A stretch of DNA of 53,414 nucleotides from a virus: positions 1 through 53,414 of IMG/VR virus record IMGVR_UViG_3300032117_002338. One strand, given 5' to 3'. Position 1 is the stretch's first letter; every line of letters starts with the position of its first letter. The translations under genes and the position numbers were made by a program. Shown piece after piece: positions 20,857 through 28,173 of this stretch. Under the pieces are notes generated by a model. It saw nothing but the letters and a program-made list of their open reading frames with translations, was not told where the DNA came from and did not search any database.

Positions 20857-21732
20857 ATGGATAGGTTTTTCATAGAATTCGGATCAGATGATGATAGGTT
20901 CACACTGTGCTTCGGGGTCCACGACACATCACTGGCAAGCAGATGGTTTGATTGCCTGAGAGCGTCCGTTGCCCACGACCAACATCCAAGGGAGGACGAC
21001 AGGCTGTATGGTTTCCCAGCCAATGGTTGGTCGGAGGCAAGGATAGTGGACGGGATCAACGCATGCATAGATGCCGTCAATGACCACGGCGGCTATCGCA
21101 TAGATGATAGGGCATCCGTGGATTGCGGCCAGGATGCGTTCAACCGCCTGCACACGCACTTCGAGGCCATGAGGGGTAGCGTGCTGAACCCCAGCGAACT
21201 CTTTAGGCAGGCCCCCGATCACCTTCGGCGAACGATAGAATCCTACAACGTGCTCATACACAGATGGGAGAATTGGCGCAACAACGGCGGCAGGGGATCA
21301 GCGATGATGGTCGTCACTTTCGACGACCAACCAAGGTATCCACTGTTGGAGGAGGACTACGATCTGTTCACCATCGACAACAGGTTCGGAGATGCCTATC
21401 TCAGCTATTGCGAGGTCGGCAAGACGCTTACAGACGTGTTCGAGGATGACGATCACGATGTAGGCGGAGAGGCTATCATACCACAGCGATATTACTCTTC
21501 CGCATTCTCCGTCAAGTTCTGGGACGGCCATTCAAAGGGATACATGGACAGGTTTAACGCCTGGTGGGATAGGAACGAGGATAGGTTGGCAGGGTTAGGG
21601 TTCAACCGAGGCGACAGGCATCTATCCATAGGTTACATACCAGTGGCGAGCATCATATCAGACCTGCCAAGGGCGGCCCTGCTGGAGGCGATAGGTAGGT
21701 TTGATAGGATCAGCAGGGTGTACGTGGCCTGA
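20857..21732 (+). CDS. Unknown phage protein (291 aa)
   Basis: GGAG 9 nt before ATG. It starts with FFIEFGSDDDRFTLCFGVHDTS and contains VVTFDDQPRYPLLEEDYDLF near residue 150 and FWDGHSKGYMDRFNAWWDRN near 222. It is globular with no membrane span or signal. I recall similarly annotated hypothetical proteins in marine T4-like phages but cannot name a function. Confidence 0.78.
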   Translation: MDRFFIEFGSDDDRFTLCFGVHDTSLASRWFDCLRASVAHDQHPREDDRLYGFPANGWSEARIVDGINACIDAVNDHGGYRIDDRASVDCGQDAFNRLHTHFEAMRGSVLNPSELFRQAPDHLRRTIESYNVLIHRWENWRNNGGRGSAMMVVTFDDQPRYPLLEEDYDLFTIDNRFGDAYLSYCEVGKTLTDVFEDDDHDVGGEAIIPQRYYSSAFSVKFWDGHSKGYMDRFNAWWDRNEDRLAGLGFNRGDRHLSIGYIPVASIISDLPRAALLEAIGRFDRISRVYVA

Positions 21733-21810
21733 TGTCAATACCAGATCACATCAGGCTGTTATCGCCATATGCGATCATGAGGATAATATCCACACGATGG
21801 CCTCTGACGT

Positions 21811-21818
21811 GATAAATA
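21811..21818 (+). promoter_or_regulatory. Late box GATAAATA before tRNA-Gly(GCC)
   Basis: Box 15 nt upstream of the tRNA. Confidence 0.5.
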
Positions 21819-21832
21819 CCAACATAAAGATT

Positions 21833-21906
21833 GCGGGCATGATGTAATGGTAGCCTGTCACCTTGCCATGGTGAAAGCCCGGGTTCGATTCCCGGTGCCC
21901 GCTCCA
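21833..21906 (+). tRNA. tRNA-Gly(GCC)
   Basis: GCGGGCA/TGCCCGC acceptor, TCACC-TTGCCAT-GGTGA arm, normal T arm, encoded CCA. Confidence 0.94.
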
Positions 21907-22105
21907 ACCAATTCCGTCCCAGGCGGCGAGTCGCCGTACCACATTGGGTTGCATGAGATCCCCATGCCAGCAGGCATAGAGGGTCTTGCGATCAGGACCA
22001 ACCTGATCCAAGCGTGTGCTGAAGCACGAAATCGTTCAGTAGGCCACATGATGTGAAGGTGGCAGCGGGCGGCGCCGCTAAAGGGAGATGGGTCCCCACG
22101 CCGAT

Positions 22106-22113
22106 CATAAATA
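22106..22113 (+). promoter_or_regulatory. Late promoter CATAAATA, leaderless arrangement
   Basis: Predicted +1 about 22119, two bases before the ATG at 22121; no Shine-Dalgarno. Confidence 0.6.
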
Positions 22114-22120
22114 TCCGACC

Positions 22121-22759
22121 ATGGTTAAGATAGCAGAGATAGAACGCAACTACATCGAGAAGGACGAGCTGGGACTGCCTCGCGGCAGGGGCAGGTACAA
22201 GGGCAAGCTGCCCATCAATGTGTTTGGTTACGAGGCTCTGTATGGCAAGGGATCGAGGGGACACAGGGCGGTCACCCTATGGGATGGCAGGCGATGCGTG
22301 GCAGAGCTAACCATGGAACCGGTCACCTACCACGGCATCAAGGCATACAGCGTGGAGACCGCCATGGTCAATCCCAAGTACCAAGGCAGGGGCATAGGGG
22401 CGGAGCTGTACAAGACGTTGGTCTCCGATATGGGGATCGTGTTGGTCAGCAACCAGAGCCATAGCCCGGGGGCGAGGAAGACCTGGCTGAGATTGAGCAC
22501 CGATCCCTCGGTCAACGTGTATGGTTTCAACCTATTCTACAACACAGTGTTCAAGGTCGGTCCCAATAGCACGCGAACGGAGCTGAAAGGCAAGGGCCAC
22601 GATCTCTATGACGAGGATGGCACCGGTGTGGTCATGGTGCGCAAGGGCAGCCATGAGGACAAGATAATGGCGAGCCTGCTCAAGCTCAGCGCCAAGAAGC
22701 ATGAGGCCGACCCGCTTGACACCAATTGGGGATTCGCAGACACCCTAGAGCCGAGCTGA
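22121..22759 (+). CDS. GNAT-like acetyltransferase, late gene (212 aa)
   Basis: Begins MVKIAEIERN, the shared late-gene N-terminus. NPKYQGRGIGAELYKTLV near residue 86 is the acetyl-CoA loop (Q/R-x-x-G-x-G). The C-terminal 60 residues are charged and probably helical. ATG at 22121 was chosen because the late box sits just upstream; an ATG at 22088 would place the box inside the gene. Confidence 0.78.
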   Translation: MVKIAEIERNYIEKDELGLPRGRGRYKGKLPINVFGYEALYGKGSRGHRAVTLWDGRRCVAELTMEPVTYHGIKAYSVETAMVNPKYQGRGIGAELYKTLVSDMGIVLVSNQSHSPGARKTWLRLSTDPSVNVYGFNLFYNTVFKVGPNSTRTELKGKGHDLYDEDGTGVVMVRKGSHEDKIMASLLKLSAKKHEADPLDTNWGFADTLEPS

Positions 22760-22774
22760 CAGTCATCATATAGA

Positions 22775-22803
22775 TTGCGTTCAAACGTGACCCACGATAT
22801 AAT
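22775..22803 (+). promoter_or_regulatory. Sigma70-like promoter for clpP
   Basis: TTGCGT, N17, TATAAT; 34 nt before the clpP-like ATG. Confidence 0.6.
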
Positions 22804-22837
22804 GATCAAGGGTTAGATTAACACAAGAGGGCGCGAG

Positions 22838-23386
22838 ATGGCAGAACACAAGGATCACCTGGACGACAATAACATCTTCCTGTTCATGGAGGATTTCACC
22901 AACAAATCGGTGAAGCCGGTGATAGATTGGATACTGCAAAAGAATCTCATGTCCAACAAGAGCCGGCCAAAGCATCTAACCCTGATGATCAACAGCCCCG
23001 GCGGCGAGGTACACTCGGCGTTCGCCCTCATCGACATGATGAAGGGCAGCAAGATCCCCGTTCGCACGGTGGGTCTGGGCATGATAGCCAGCTGCGGGCT
23101 GTTGACATTCATGAGCGGAGAGAAGGGACATAGGATCCTCACACCCAACACCAGCATACTCAGCCATCAGTACAGCTGGGGCAGCTACGGCAAGGAGCAC
23201 GAGCTGTTCGCCAGGGTGCGCGAGTTTGAGCTCAGCACCGAACGCATGCTGGAGCACTACAAGAAATGCACTGGCATGGACGAGGCCGGCATACGCAAGT
23301 ATCTGCTGCCCGCCAAGGACGTGTGGCTGTCGGCCGAGGAGGCCGTCAGGTATGGCATAGCGGATGAGATCAGGGAGACCTACTGA
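22838..23386 (+). CDS. ClpP-family serine protease (182 aa)
   Basis: MINSPGGEVHSAFALIDMM near 50, catalytic Ser in GMIASCGLLTFM near 87, catalytic His in SILSHQYSWGS near 109, and Asp in the AKDVWLSAEEAVRYGIADEI block near the end: a complete Ser-His-Asp triad at ClpP-like length. It is cytoplasmic. With no ClpA/X partner in the window it may use host ATPases or act in capsid maturation. Its stop overlaps the next start (TGATG). Confidence 0.9.
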   Translation: MAEHKDHLDDNNIFLFMEDFTNKSVKPVIDWILQKNLMSNKSRPKHLTLMINSPGGEVHSAFALIDMMKGSKIPVRTVGLGMIASCGLLTFMSGEKGHRILTPNTSILSHQYSWGSYGKEHELFARVREFELSTERMLEHYKKCTGMDEAGIRKYLLPAKDVWLSAEEAVRYGIADEIRETY

Positions 23387-23802
23387 TGCGCATAGGGTTC
23401 ACCTGCAGCGCGTTCGATTTGTGCCATTCTGGGCACGTGGCCATGCTGCGCGAGGCCAAGGATCAGTGCGATTACCTCATCTGCGGCCTCCAGGTTGATC
23501 CGACCATAGATCGAACCAGCAAGAACAAGCCGGTGCAGACCATAGTGGAGCGCTACACGCAGCTGTCTGCGGTTAGGTATGTGGATGAGATCGTGCCGTA
23601 CGTGACCGAGGCTGATCTCGAGGACATATTGGCCATGTATCCCATCAACGTGCGGATACTGGGCGAGGAGTATCGAGACAAGGATTTCACCGGACGTGAC
23701 ATCTGCAAGAAGCGCGGCATCGATCTGCACTTCAACCGCAGGGATCACAGGTTCAGCACCACCGAGCTGCGCAACAGAATATCGTTGACAGGCAAGCCGT
23801 AA
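23386..23802 (+). CDS. Cytidylyltransferase-like nucleotidyltransferase (138 aa)
   Basis: The HxGH motif of this fold appears as FDLCHSGHVAMLREAK near residue 10, and the C-terminal RFSTTELRNRI corresponds to the ISTT..R signature of glycerol-3-phosphate cytidylyltransferases (TagD type). It would transfer a nucleotide from CTP or ATP to a phosphorylated small molecule. An NMN adenylyltransferase role, which would pair with NAMPT, is possible but less like the motifs. Coupled to clpP by a 1-nt overlap. Confidence 0.85.
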   Translation: MRIGFTCSAFDLCHSGHVAMLREAKDQCDYLICGLQVDPTIDRTSKNKPVQTIVERYTQLSAVRYVDEIVPYVTEADLEDILAMYPINVRILGEEYRDKDFTGRDICKKRGIDLHFNRRDHRFSTTELRNRISLTGKP

Positions 23803-23813
23803 ACGGTTATATT
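23785..23813 (+). promoter_or_regulatory. Promoter inside the nucleotidyltransferase 3' end, driving tRNA-Gly
   Basis: TTGACA, N17, TATATT; 14 nt before tRNA-Gly(TCC). Confidence 0.65.
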
Positions 23814-23826
23814 ACATGCATAAAAC

Positions 23827-23900
23827 GCGGGGTTGGCATATGGGTTGTGCTCCAGCCTTCCAAGCTGGCTAAACGAGTTCGAGTCTCGTACCCCGCTCCA
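23827..23900 (+). tRNA. tRNA-Gly(TCC)
   Basis: GCGGGGT/ACCCCGC acceptor, CCAGC-CTTCCAA-GCTGG arm, encoded CCA. Confidence 0.94.
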
Positions 23901-23988
23901 TAGTTCGATCTGTCACCGACCCTTTCGTGGTTGGTCGCCAAGTCACAGAGGACATTCGAGCCGACGGCGTGAGGTTCAGCGTTTATAT

Positions 23989-24065
23989 TGCGGGTTAGAG
24001 AAGTGGTCCATCTCGCCAGCCTCATAAGCTGGAGATCCCTGGTTCGAATCCAGGACCCGCAACCA
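23989..24065 (+). tRNA. tRNA-Met(CAT), second CAT tRNA
   Basis: TGCGGGT/ACCCGCA acceptor with a paired first base (not initiator-like), CCAGC-CTCATAA-GCTGG arm, encoded CCA. Elongator Met or Ile2. Confidence 0.9.
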
Positions 24066-24110
24066 AGATTTGATAAGTATCGCAACCACTTAGACACGGG
24101 GAGGTGTGAT

Positions 24111-24269
24111 ATGAAACAGGGCAAGTTGGTCCGCAGGCTGTACGAGGCTTGCTTGGAGCACGATTTGGTGAAGCTGCAGGAGCTCCGCATGGAGGAGTTC
24201 GCCAAGATCATCAAGCGCAAATCCAAGGGCAAGGGTTTCGATGCCAAGTGGACGGTGGTTAGGTTCTAA
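24111..24269 (+). CDS. Small basic helical protein (52 aa)
   Basis: GGGGAGG before ATG. The sequence is Lys-rich and probably two helices (LVRRLYEACLEHDLVKLQEL). It sits between tRNA-Met and tRNA-Val. No family is recognised. Confidence 0.6.
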   Translation: MKQGKLVRRLYEACLEHDLVKLQELRMEEFAKIIKRKSKGKGFDAKWTVVRF

Positions 24270-24278
24270 GGGTTAGAT

Positions 24279-24353
24279 GGGTGGTTAGCTCAGAGGCAGA
24301 GCATCGGTGTTACATACCGACGGTCGGGATTTCAAAATTCTCACCACCTACCA
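24279..24353 (+). tRNA. tRNA-Val(TAC)
   Basis: GGGTGGT/ACCACCT acceptor, TCGGT-GTTACAT-ACCGA arm, T loop TTCAAAA with a 53-61 T-T mismatch, encoded CCA. Confidence 0.88.
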
Positions 24354-24359
24354 ACGAAT

Positions 24360-24443
24360 GCGCTTGTGGCGAAATTGGGTAGACGCATCAGATTTAGGTT
24401 CTGACGGGCAACCGTGGGGGTTCGAGCCCCTCCAAGCGCACCA
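24360..24443 (+). tRNA. tRNA-Leu(TAG)
   Basis: GCGCTTG/CAAGCGC acceptor, TCAGA-TTTAGGT-TCTGA arm, a true class-II variable arm (GGG-CAA-CC), T loop TTCGAGC, encoded CCA. Confidence 0.94.
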
Positions 24444-24461
24444 CAAACATAGGGGTTGAGC

Positions 24462-24638
24462 ATGGCCACCTGCAAGGTGATATACCACAGAGAGTTCCCC
24501 CTGGATATCATAGAATACGTGAACACGCTGGCCGAGGGCCTCAGGCGCACCAACAGGGGCGACGCATACGTCGTGGATGTGATCCACGACAAGACGGGCG
24601 AACCTCTGATAAAGATCAGGAAGATAGGCAAGGGATAG
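24462..24638 (+). CDS. Small phage protein (58 aa)
   Basis: ATG at 24462 with AGGGG upstream (a TTG two codons earlier is also possible). MATCKVIYHREFPLD at the start, KTGEPLIKIRKIGKG at the end. Soluble, basic. It is the first gene of a short run (24462-24836) after tRNA-Leu. Unknown function. Confidence 0.65.
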   Translation: MATCKVIYHREFPLDIIEYVNTLAEGLRRTNRGDAYVVDVIHDKTGEPLIKIRKIGKG

Positions 24639-24641
24639 AGC

Positions 24642-24836
24642 ATGACCGATTTCGAGACCAAATACCGCACGTGGCACACTCGCCTCAGCTACATCAAGAG
24701 CGCGATGCGCATCGCTTCATGCGGTCTATGCTGTTTCTCCGTCTGCGTGATAGGCAGCGTCGAGACCAGCGTGTTGGCCCTGGCTGGTGGATTGTTCATG
24801 GCCGAGCTGATCGGCATCGCCGAGGAATTTGTGTGA
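24642..24836 (+). CDS. Small membrane protein (64 aa)
   Basis: Four nt after the previous gene. Residues 21-58 are hydrophobic, with Cys-rich SCGLCCFSVCVIGS and ALAGGLFMAELIGIA, giving one or two inner-membrane spans. No family is recognised. Confidence 0.65.
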   Translation: MTDFETKYRTWHTRLSYIKSAMRIASCGLCCFSVCVIGSVETSVLALAGGLFMAELIGIAEEFV

Positions 24837-24863
24837 TTGATATTGCTAAGCGTTGGCGTCGTC

Positions 24864-24917
24864 AGTAAATATTGTCAGTGCACGATGAGTTCGTGCATGC
24901 AAACGGAGGACACTGAC
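24864..24917 (+). promoter_or_regulatory. Putative late box and hairpin leader of the PqqA-like gene
   Basis: AGTAAATA at 24864 resembles a weak late box. The leader holds a perfect TGCACGA-TGAGT-TCGTGCA hairpin, and GTCAGTG...CACTGAC can also pair across the GGAGG ribosome site, so translation may be structure-controlled. Confidence 0.4.
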
Positions 24918-24995
24918 ATGGCATGGAACACACCTTCCATCGTTGAGATCTGCGCGGGTATGGAAGTCACATCCTACTCCTCGGCGGAGATCTGA
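24918..24995 (+). CDS. pqqA: PqqA-like pyrroloquinoline quinone precursor peptide (25 aa)
   Basis: GGAGG at ideal spacing before ATG. The peptide begins MAWNTPSIVEIC and continues GMEVTSYSSAEI. PqqA peptides share a Trp near position 3, Pro at 6, and the E-x3-Y pair whose Glu and Tyr are cross-linked by the radical-SAM enzyme PqqE to make PQQ. Here Glu16 and Tyr20 are in exactly that register, and the C-terminal half closely matches the Methylobacterium-type PqqA as I recall it. The gene is a stand-alone unit with a hairpin leader and a strong terminator. No PqqB, C, D or E is recognised in the window, so host PQQ enzymes would be needed. Confidence 0.85.
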   Translation: MAWNTPSIVEICAGMEVTSYSSAEI

Positions 24996-25019
24996 GAACA
25001 AGCTGACGTATTGATACGG

Positions 25020-25052
25020 ATGGGAGAGATGATTCATCTCTCCCATTTCATT
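25020..25052 (+). terminator. Strong terminator after the PqqA-like gene
   Basis: A 12-bp perfect stem ATGGGAGAGATG/CATCTCTCCCAT with a 3-nt loop, then TTCATTT. Confidence 0.85.
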
Positions 25053-25063
25053 TGACGGCAGGC

Positions 25064-25092
25064 TAGACCATACCGGGTGCGTGCGCTATAAT
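25064..25092 (+). promoter_or_regulatory. Sigma70-like promoter
   Basis: TAGACC, N17, TATAAT. The ATG at 25099 falls close to the expected +1, so the transcript may be leaderless. Confidence 0.55.
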
Positions 25093-25098
25093 TCGACG

Positions 25099-25353
25099 AT
25101 GGATAAGACCGAATTCTACGCTGAATGTGACAGGCTGCTAGGGCAGCATCACCCACCACCAAAGACATACGGATACAGGGGCCGTTGGGGCCCACGTGAA
25201 CCTGGTTCAGGGAGGTTCGAGGGATACGGGCTCATACGTTGGATGAGCCAGCGGGTGGTGCACATAGCGCTGAGGCATCCCGTGCACCTGCAGACGCATG
25301 CAACCCCCGAGCGTGCGCTGGAGATCCTAGCTGAGATGATGGAGACGCGGTGA
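25099..25353 (+). CDS. Small phage protein (84 aa)
   Basis: ATG at 25099 just downstream of a consensus -10. HHPPPKTYGYRGRWGPREPGSGRFEGYGLIRW is a Gly/Pro/Arg-rich front, followed by a helical PERALEILAEMM tail. Stop overlaps the next start (TGATG). No family is recognised. Confidence 0.65.
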   Translation: MDKTEFYAECDRLLGQHHPPPKTYGYRGRWGPREPGSGRFEGYGLIRWMSQRVVHIALRHPVHLQTHATPERALEILAEMMETR

Positions 25354-25520
25354 TGCTGCGCAAGGCATGGCGGTATTGGGCTAAGGCCCTGGGGGAGAAG
25401 GCATCCGACGATTCAGCCGAGGCTGACAGGGTGGCGCTGATAAGGACGGCCATAGTGCTGTGCTACATCATCACCAACTGCTTCATCGTCGCCGGCGTCA
25501 TCAAGCACTGGAACCAATAG
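25353..25520 (+). CDS. Small T4-like conserved membrane protein (55 aa)
   Basis: LRKAWRYWAKALGEKASDD, then VALIRTAIVLCYIITNCFIVAGVIKHWN, a single membrane span. The layout resembles a small membrane protein I associate with cyanophage/T4-like genomes. Translationally coupled to the upstream gene. It ends 2 nt before the split tRNA-Arg. Confidence 0.7.
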   Translation: MLRKAWRYWAKALGEKASDDSAEADRVALIRTAIVLCYIITNCFIVAGVIKHWNQ

Positions 25521-25522
25521 AC

Positions 25523-25582
25523 GCATCCGTAGCTCAGTGGAACAGAGCAGCAGACTTCGAATCTGCGGGTCGGGGGTTCGAA
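25523..25582 (+). pseudogene. tRNA-Arg(TCG) interrupted in its T loop by an HNH gene
   Basis: GCATCCG acceptor strand, complete D arm and GCAGA-CTTCGAA-TCTGC anticodon arm run up to GGGGGTTCGAA, then stop. The missing 3' end (TCCCTCCGGGTGC-TCCA) is found 698 nt downstream after a second copy of GGGGGTTCGAA and would pair fully with this half (one G-U). Confidence 0.75.
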
Positions 25583-25590
25583 CATAAATA
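25583..25590 (+). promoter_or_regulatory. Late box CATAAATA at the insertion junction
   Basis: Immediately after the tRNA break and 4 nt before the HNH start codon. Confidence 0.55.
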
Positions 25591-25594
25591 GAGT

Positions 25595-26230
25595 ATGAAC
25601 TATAAGAAACTTTACGACAATATCATATCTAAGGCCAAAACAAGACCAATCTCAGGTTATACTGAAAGGCATCATATTGTACCCAAGTCGTTCGGAGGTA
25701 CTGATAAGAAAGATAACATCGTTAGGTTAACTGCTAGGGAACACTTTATCTGCCATTATCTCCTATGTAAGATAACAGTTCCTAAATCTATCGAATGGTA
25801 TTCGGCTATAAAGGCATTTAATATGATGTGTTCTAAATCTAACACACATCAAAGATACATTAACTCGCGACTATACCAGTCAATGCGACAGCATATGTCT
25901 ATTACAATGAGTAATCTTCAGTCTGGTTCTAAGAACTCTCAATATGGAAGTTGTTGGATAAACAAGGAAGGTATCGTAAAGAAAATTCCTCAAGAATATC
26001 TCACAACATATGAGCAAGAAGGTTGGCAAAAAGGTCGAAAACCTCCAAAACCTCCAAAAGTAAGACCAGACAAACCTCTGAGAATTCTGAAGCGTCCTCA
26101 ATCTTCGGGTGTTAAGAATAGCCAATTTGGCTCATACTGGATCAACAACGGTAAAGACAATAAGAAGATTCGATCATTAGATATTCCATCTGGATGGACC
26201 AAAGGTCGGTTAATGAAAATGATAAATTAG
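25595..26230 (+). CDS. HNH homing-type endonuclease (211 aa)
   Basis: ERHHIVPKSFGGTDKKDNIVRLTAREHFICHYLL near residues 24-57 is a classic phage HNH motif. The C-terminal part has two copies of a DNA-binding-like repeat (SGSKNSQYGSCWIN; SGVKNSQFGSYWIN). It is clearly AT-richer than its neighbours. It sits inside tRNA-Arg flanked by an 11-bp direct repeat (GGGGGTTCGAA), consistent with recent mobile insertion. Confidence 0.9.
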   Translation: MNYKKLYDNIISKAKTRPISGYTERHHIVPKSFGGTDKKDNIVRLTAREHFICHYLLCKITVPKSIEWYSAIKAFNMMCSKSNTHQRYINSRLYQSMRQHMSITMSNLQSGSKNSQYGSCWINKEGIVKKIPQEYLTTYEQEGWQKGRKPPKPPKVRPDKPLRILKRPQSSGVKNSQFGSYWINNGKDNKKIRSLDIPSGWTKGRLMKMIN

Positions 26231-26307
26231 CACCCGTATGCCGCCTGGCTTCGAACCAGGAGAAAGCTAATGGAATCACGGGGGTTCGAATCCCTCCGGG
26301 TGCTCCA
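26230..26307 (+). tRNA. tRNA-Arg(TCG)-like gene lacking a normal D arm
   Basis: GCACCCG/CGGGTGC acceptor, CCTGG-CTTCGAA-CCAGG arm, T arm GGGGG-TTCGAAT-CCCTC, encoded CCA. Only 7 nt lie between the acceptor and anticodon stems (no D arm), and the variable region is about 19 nt. Its first base is the last base of the HNH stop codon. Confidence 0.65.
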
Positions 26308-26348
26308 ATTAAATGTTGACGCGTCATGCAACCGTCACACACCCGCGG

Positions 26349-26356
26349 TTAAATAA
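26349..26356 (+). promoter_or_regulatory. Late-type box TTAAATAA
   Basis: 37 nt upstream of the glycosyltransferase gene. Confidence 0.4.
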
Positions 26357-26392
26357 CCGTGCGATGCAACGACAACACAGCAGGGGTGACAC

Positions 26393-27442
26393 ATGTCCAG
26401 GGTACTGTTCATACTGAAGCGCAGGGAAGATTTCAACAGTGCCGTGCACAACAAGATAGGGCTGACCACCGGCCTATACAACTCGGCCAAGTTCATGGAT
26501 GACATGCTGGTCGACAATGGCGTCGACAGCCGGTTGGAGGTGGTCATAGACAACAACGACATAGATAGGGTGGTCACCGCGCACAGGCCCACGCATGCGA
26601 TAATAGAGGCGCTATGGGTGGTGCCGACCAAGTTCGCGGAGCTGAGGAGATTGCATCCCAACGTGACATGGATCATACGCCTGCACAGCGAGATGCCATT
26701 CATGGCCGGCGAGGGCATGGCCATGGATTGGATAGGCGACTACAGCGGCATGGCCAACGTGATCATGGCCTGCAACGCGCCTAGGATGCTGAAGGAGATA
26801 CGCAGCTACCTGGGGATCCGCAACGGATGGAGCGAGGAGATCGCGGCGCAGAGGGTCATATACCTTCCCAACTTCTATCCACAGGCATACACGAACAAGC
26901 AGCCGGATCGCGAAAAAAACGTCATTGATATCAGCTGCTTTGGGGCCATCAGGCCGCTTAAGAACCATCTGTTGCAAGCACATGCCGCGATACAATTCGC
27001 GGAGGTCCTAGGCAAGAGGCTTAGGTTCCACGTCAACGCCGGGCGCATCGAGATGAAGGGCGAACCCATGGTCCACAACCTCAGGGGGTTGTTCCAACAG
27101 CTGGCGGAACGGGGGCATGCCCTGATAAACCACGAGTGGGCCCCGCGTGAGGAGTTCCTGCGTCTGTGCGCCACCATGGACATGGGCATGCAGGTCAGCT
27201 TCTCGGAGACCTTCAACATAGTGGCGGCGGATCTCATCAGCCAGGGCGTCCCTGTGGTGGGCAGCATCGAGATACCATGGATGACCGCGGACTGCTGCGC
27301 CGATCCAACCAACAGCGAGGACATGGTGGCCAAGATGATCAAGGTGTGGGACGATCCCTCCGCCGTGGTTTCGGCCAACCAATCGGCTCTCACCGAATAC
27401 ACCAACCAGACCGTGGCCCAATGGCTGCGGCAGCTATCATGA
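26393..27442 (+). CDS. Glycosyltransferase, GT-B/GT4-like (349 aa)
   Basis: Two-domain layout: an N-terminal Rossmann-like half (VLFILKRREDF, WIIRLHSE), then the nucleotide-sugar half with ISCFGAIRPLKNHLLQA near 184 (the GxxxxxK region) and SFSETFNIVAADLISQGVPVVGS near 267 (the E-x7-E donor-binding motif: E...N.VAADL). Probably modifies phage or host surface glycan, or phage DNA. GGGGTG upstream of the start. Confidence 0.85.
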   Translation: MSRVLFILKRREDFNSAVHNKIGLTTGLYNSAKFMDDMLVDNGVDSRLEVVIDNNDIDRVVTAHRPTHAIIEALWVVPTKFAELRRLHPNVTWIIRLHSEMPFMAGEGMAMDWIGDYSGMANVIMACNAPRMLKEIRSYLGIRNGWSEEIAAQRVIYLPNFYPQAYTNKQPDREKNVIDISCFGAIRPLKNHLLQAHAAIQFAEVLGKRLRFHVNAGRIEMKGEPMVHNLRGLFQQLAERGHALINHEWAPREEFLRLCATMDMGMQVSFSETFNIVAADLISQGVPVVGSIEIPWMTADCCADPTNSEDMVAKMIKVWDDPSAVVSANQSALTEYTNQTVAQWLRQLS

Positions 27443-27456
27443 CAGGGAGACATAGC

Positions 27457-27660
27457 ATGAGCAAGCATCACGGAAGACACAAGGTCAAGGCGCACAAGTG
27501 GAAGGACGGGATACTCAACGTCCAGGAATATCTGTTCGACACGTTCGAGAACGCGGTGTTATGGGCATCGGGAGCCGGCGCCGACAGCTACAAGATCTAC
27601 GACGATGGAGAGCAGCTGGTGTACAGCGGCGATCTCACCGACATAGAGACCTACGCCTAG
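27457..27660 (+). CDS. Conserved small phage protein (67 aa)
   Basis: GGGAG before ATG, 14 nt after the glycosyltransferase. The sequence HKVKAHKWKDGILNVQEYLFDTFENAV resembles a short family in T4-like cyanophages. The N-terminus is His/Lys-rich. Function unknown. Confidence 0.7.
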   Translation: MSKHHGRHKVKAHKWKDGILNVQEYLFDTFENAVLWASGAGADSYKIYDDGEQLVYSGDLTDIETYA

Positions 27661-27675
27661 CAGCGGAGTGATAGG

Positions 27676-28173
27676 TTGGAGACCATCGGCAGTGTCGTTG
27701 AATTGACCTGGGATGATGTCTTGCCTATATGGCGAGACGTGTTATGGCCCGGACGGATATCCCCGATAAAGCAGCACAGCAGCATGAGATACCTCGGCGG
27801 ATACGATATGTCTGTATACAGCAATCCCGTGCACTTCTGGGGATTGCGCAGCAGCGATGGATCTGTGACGGCATTGACCAGCGGATTCAAGACATCCGAC
27901 CACTTGTATCGCAGCCGCAGCATATGGATACATCCCAGTCTGAGGAAGAGGAATATCACGAGAATCCTCTTCGATAAGACATTCGAGACGGCGAAATCTC
28001 AGGGATGCACAGCCGTCTGGAGCTTTCCTCGACCATCTGTGATATCAAGCTATGAGAGATACGGGTTCAGACAGGTCAGCGATTGGGTCATGGACGGGGA
28101 ATTCGGTCCGAACTGCTATGCCATAAAACACTTCGCCGAGCGGCCTGCCGATGCCGAACATGCCACCAGATAA
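27676..28173 (+). CDS. GNAT-like acetyltransferase (165 aa)
   Basis: TTG start with GGAG 8 nt upstream. YRSRSIWIHPSLRKRNITRILFDKTFETAKSQGC near residues 76-110 is the acetyl-CoA strand-loop-helix of the GNAT fold with a divergent R-K-R-N-I-T loop, and SSYERYGFRQV near 124 is the conserved final motif. It is the third GNAT protein in the window. The late box for the next gene overlaps its 3' end. Confidence 0.75.
   Translation: METIGSVVELTWDDVLPIWRDVLWPGRISPIKQHSSMRYLGGYDMSVYSNPVHFWGLRSSDGSVTALTSGFKTSDHLYRSRSIWIHPSLRKRNITRILFDKTFETAKSQGCTAVWSFPRPSVISSYERYGFRQVSDWVMDGEFGPNCYAIKHFAERPADAEHATR

Noticed and set aside
20814-20864. 16-codon ORF overlapping the start of the 291-aa gene
   Set aside because: No Shine-Dalgarno and no promoter; more likely spacer sequence.
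23386-23802. Calling this gene NMN adenylyltransferase
   Set aside because: The ISTT-like C-terminal signature and overall layout fit glycerol-3-phosphate cytidylyltransferase-type enzymes better; kept only as a testable alternative.
24833-24868. 11-codon GTG ORF before the PqqA-like gene
   Set aside because: No ribosome site of its own and no sign of conservation that I can judge; treated as leader sequence.
25583-26290. Group I intron with an HNH ORF in tRNA-Arg
   Set aside because: Flanking non-coding sequence is only a few bases on the 5' side, leaving no room for an intron core. The 11-bp direct repeat fits insertion better.
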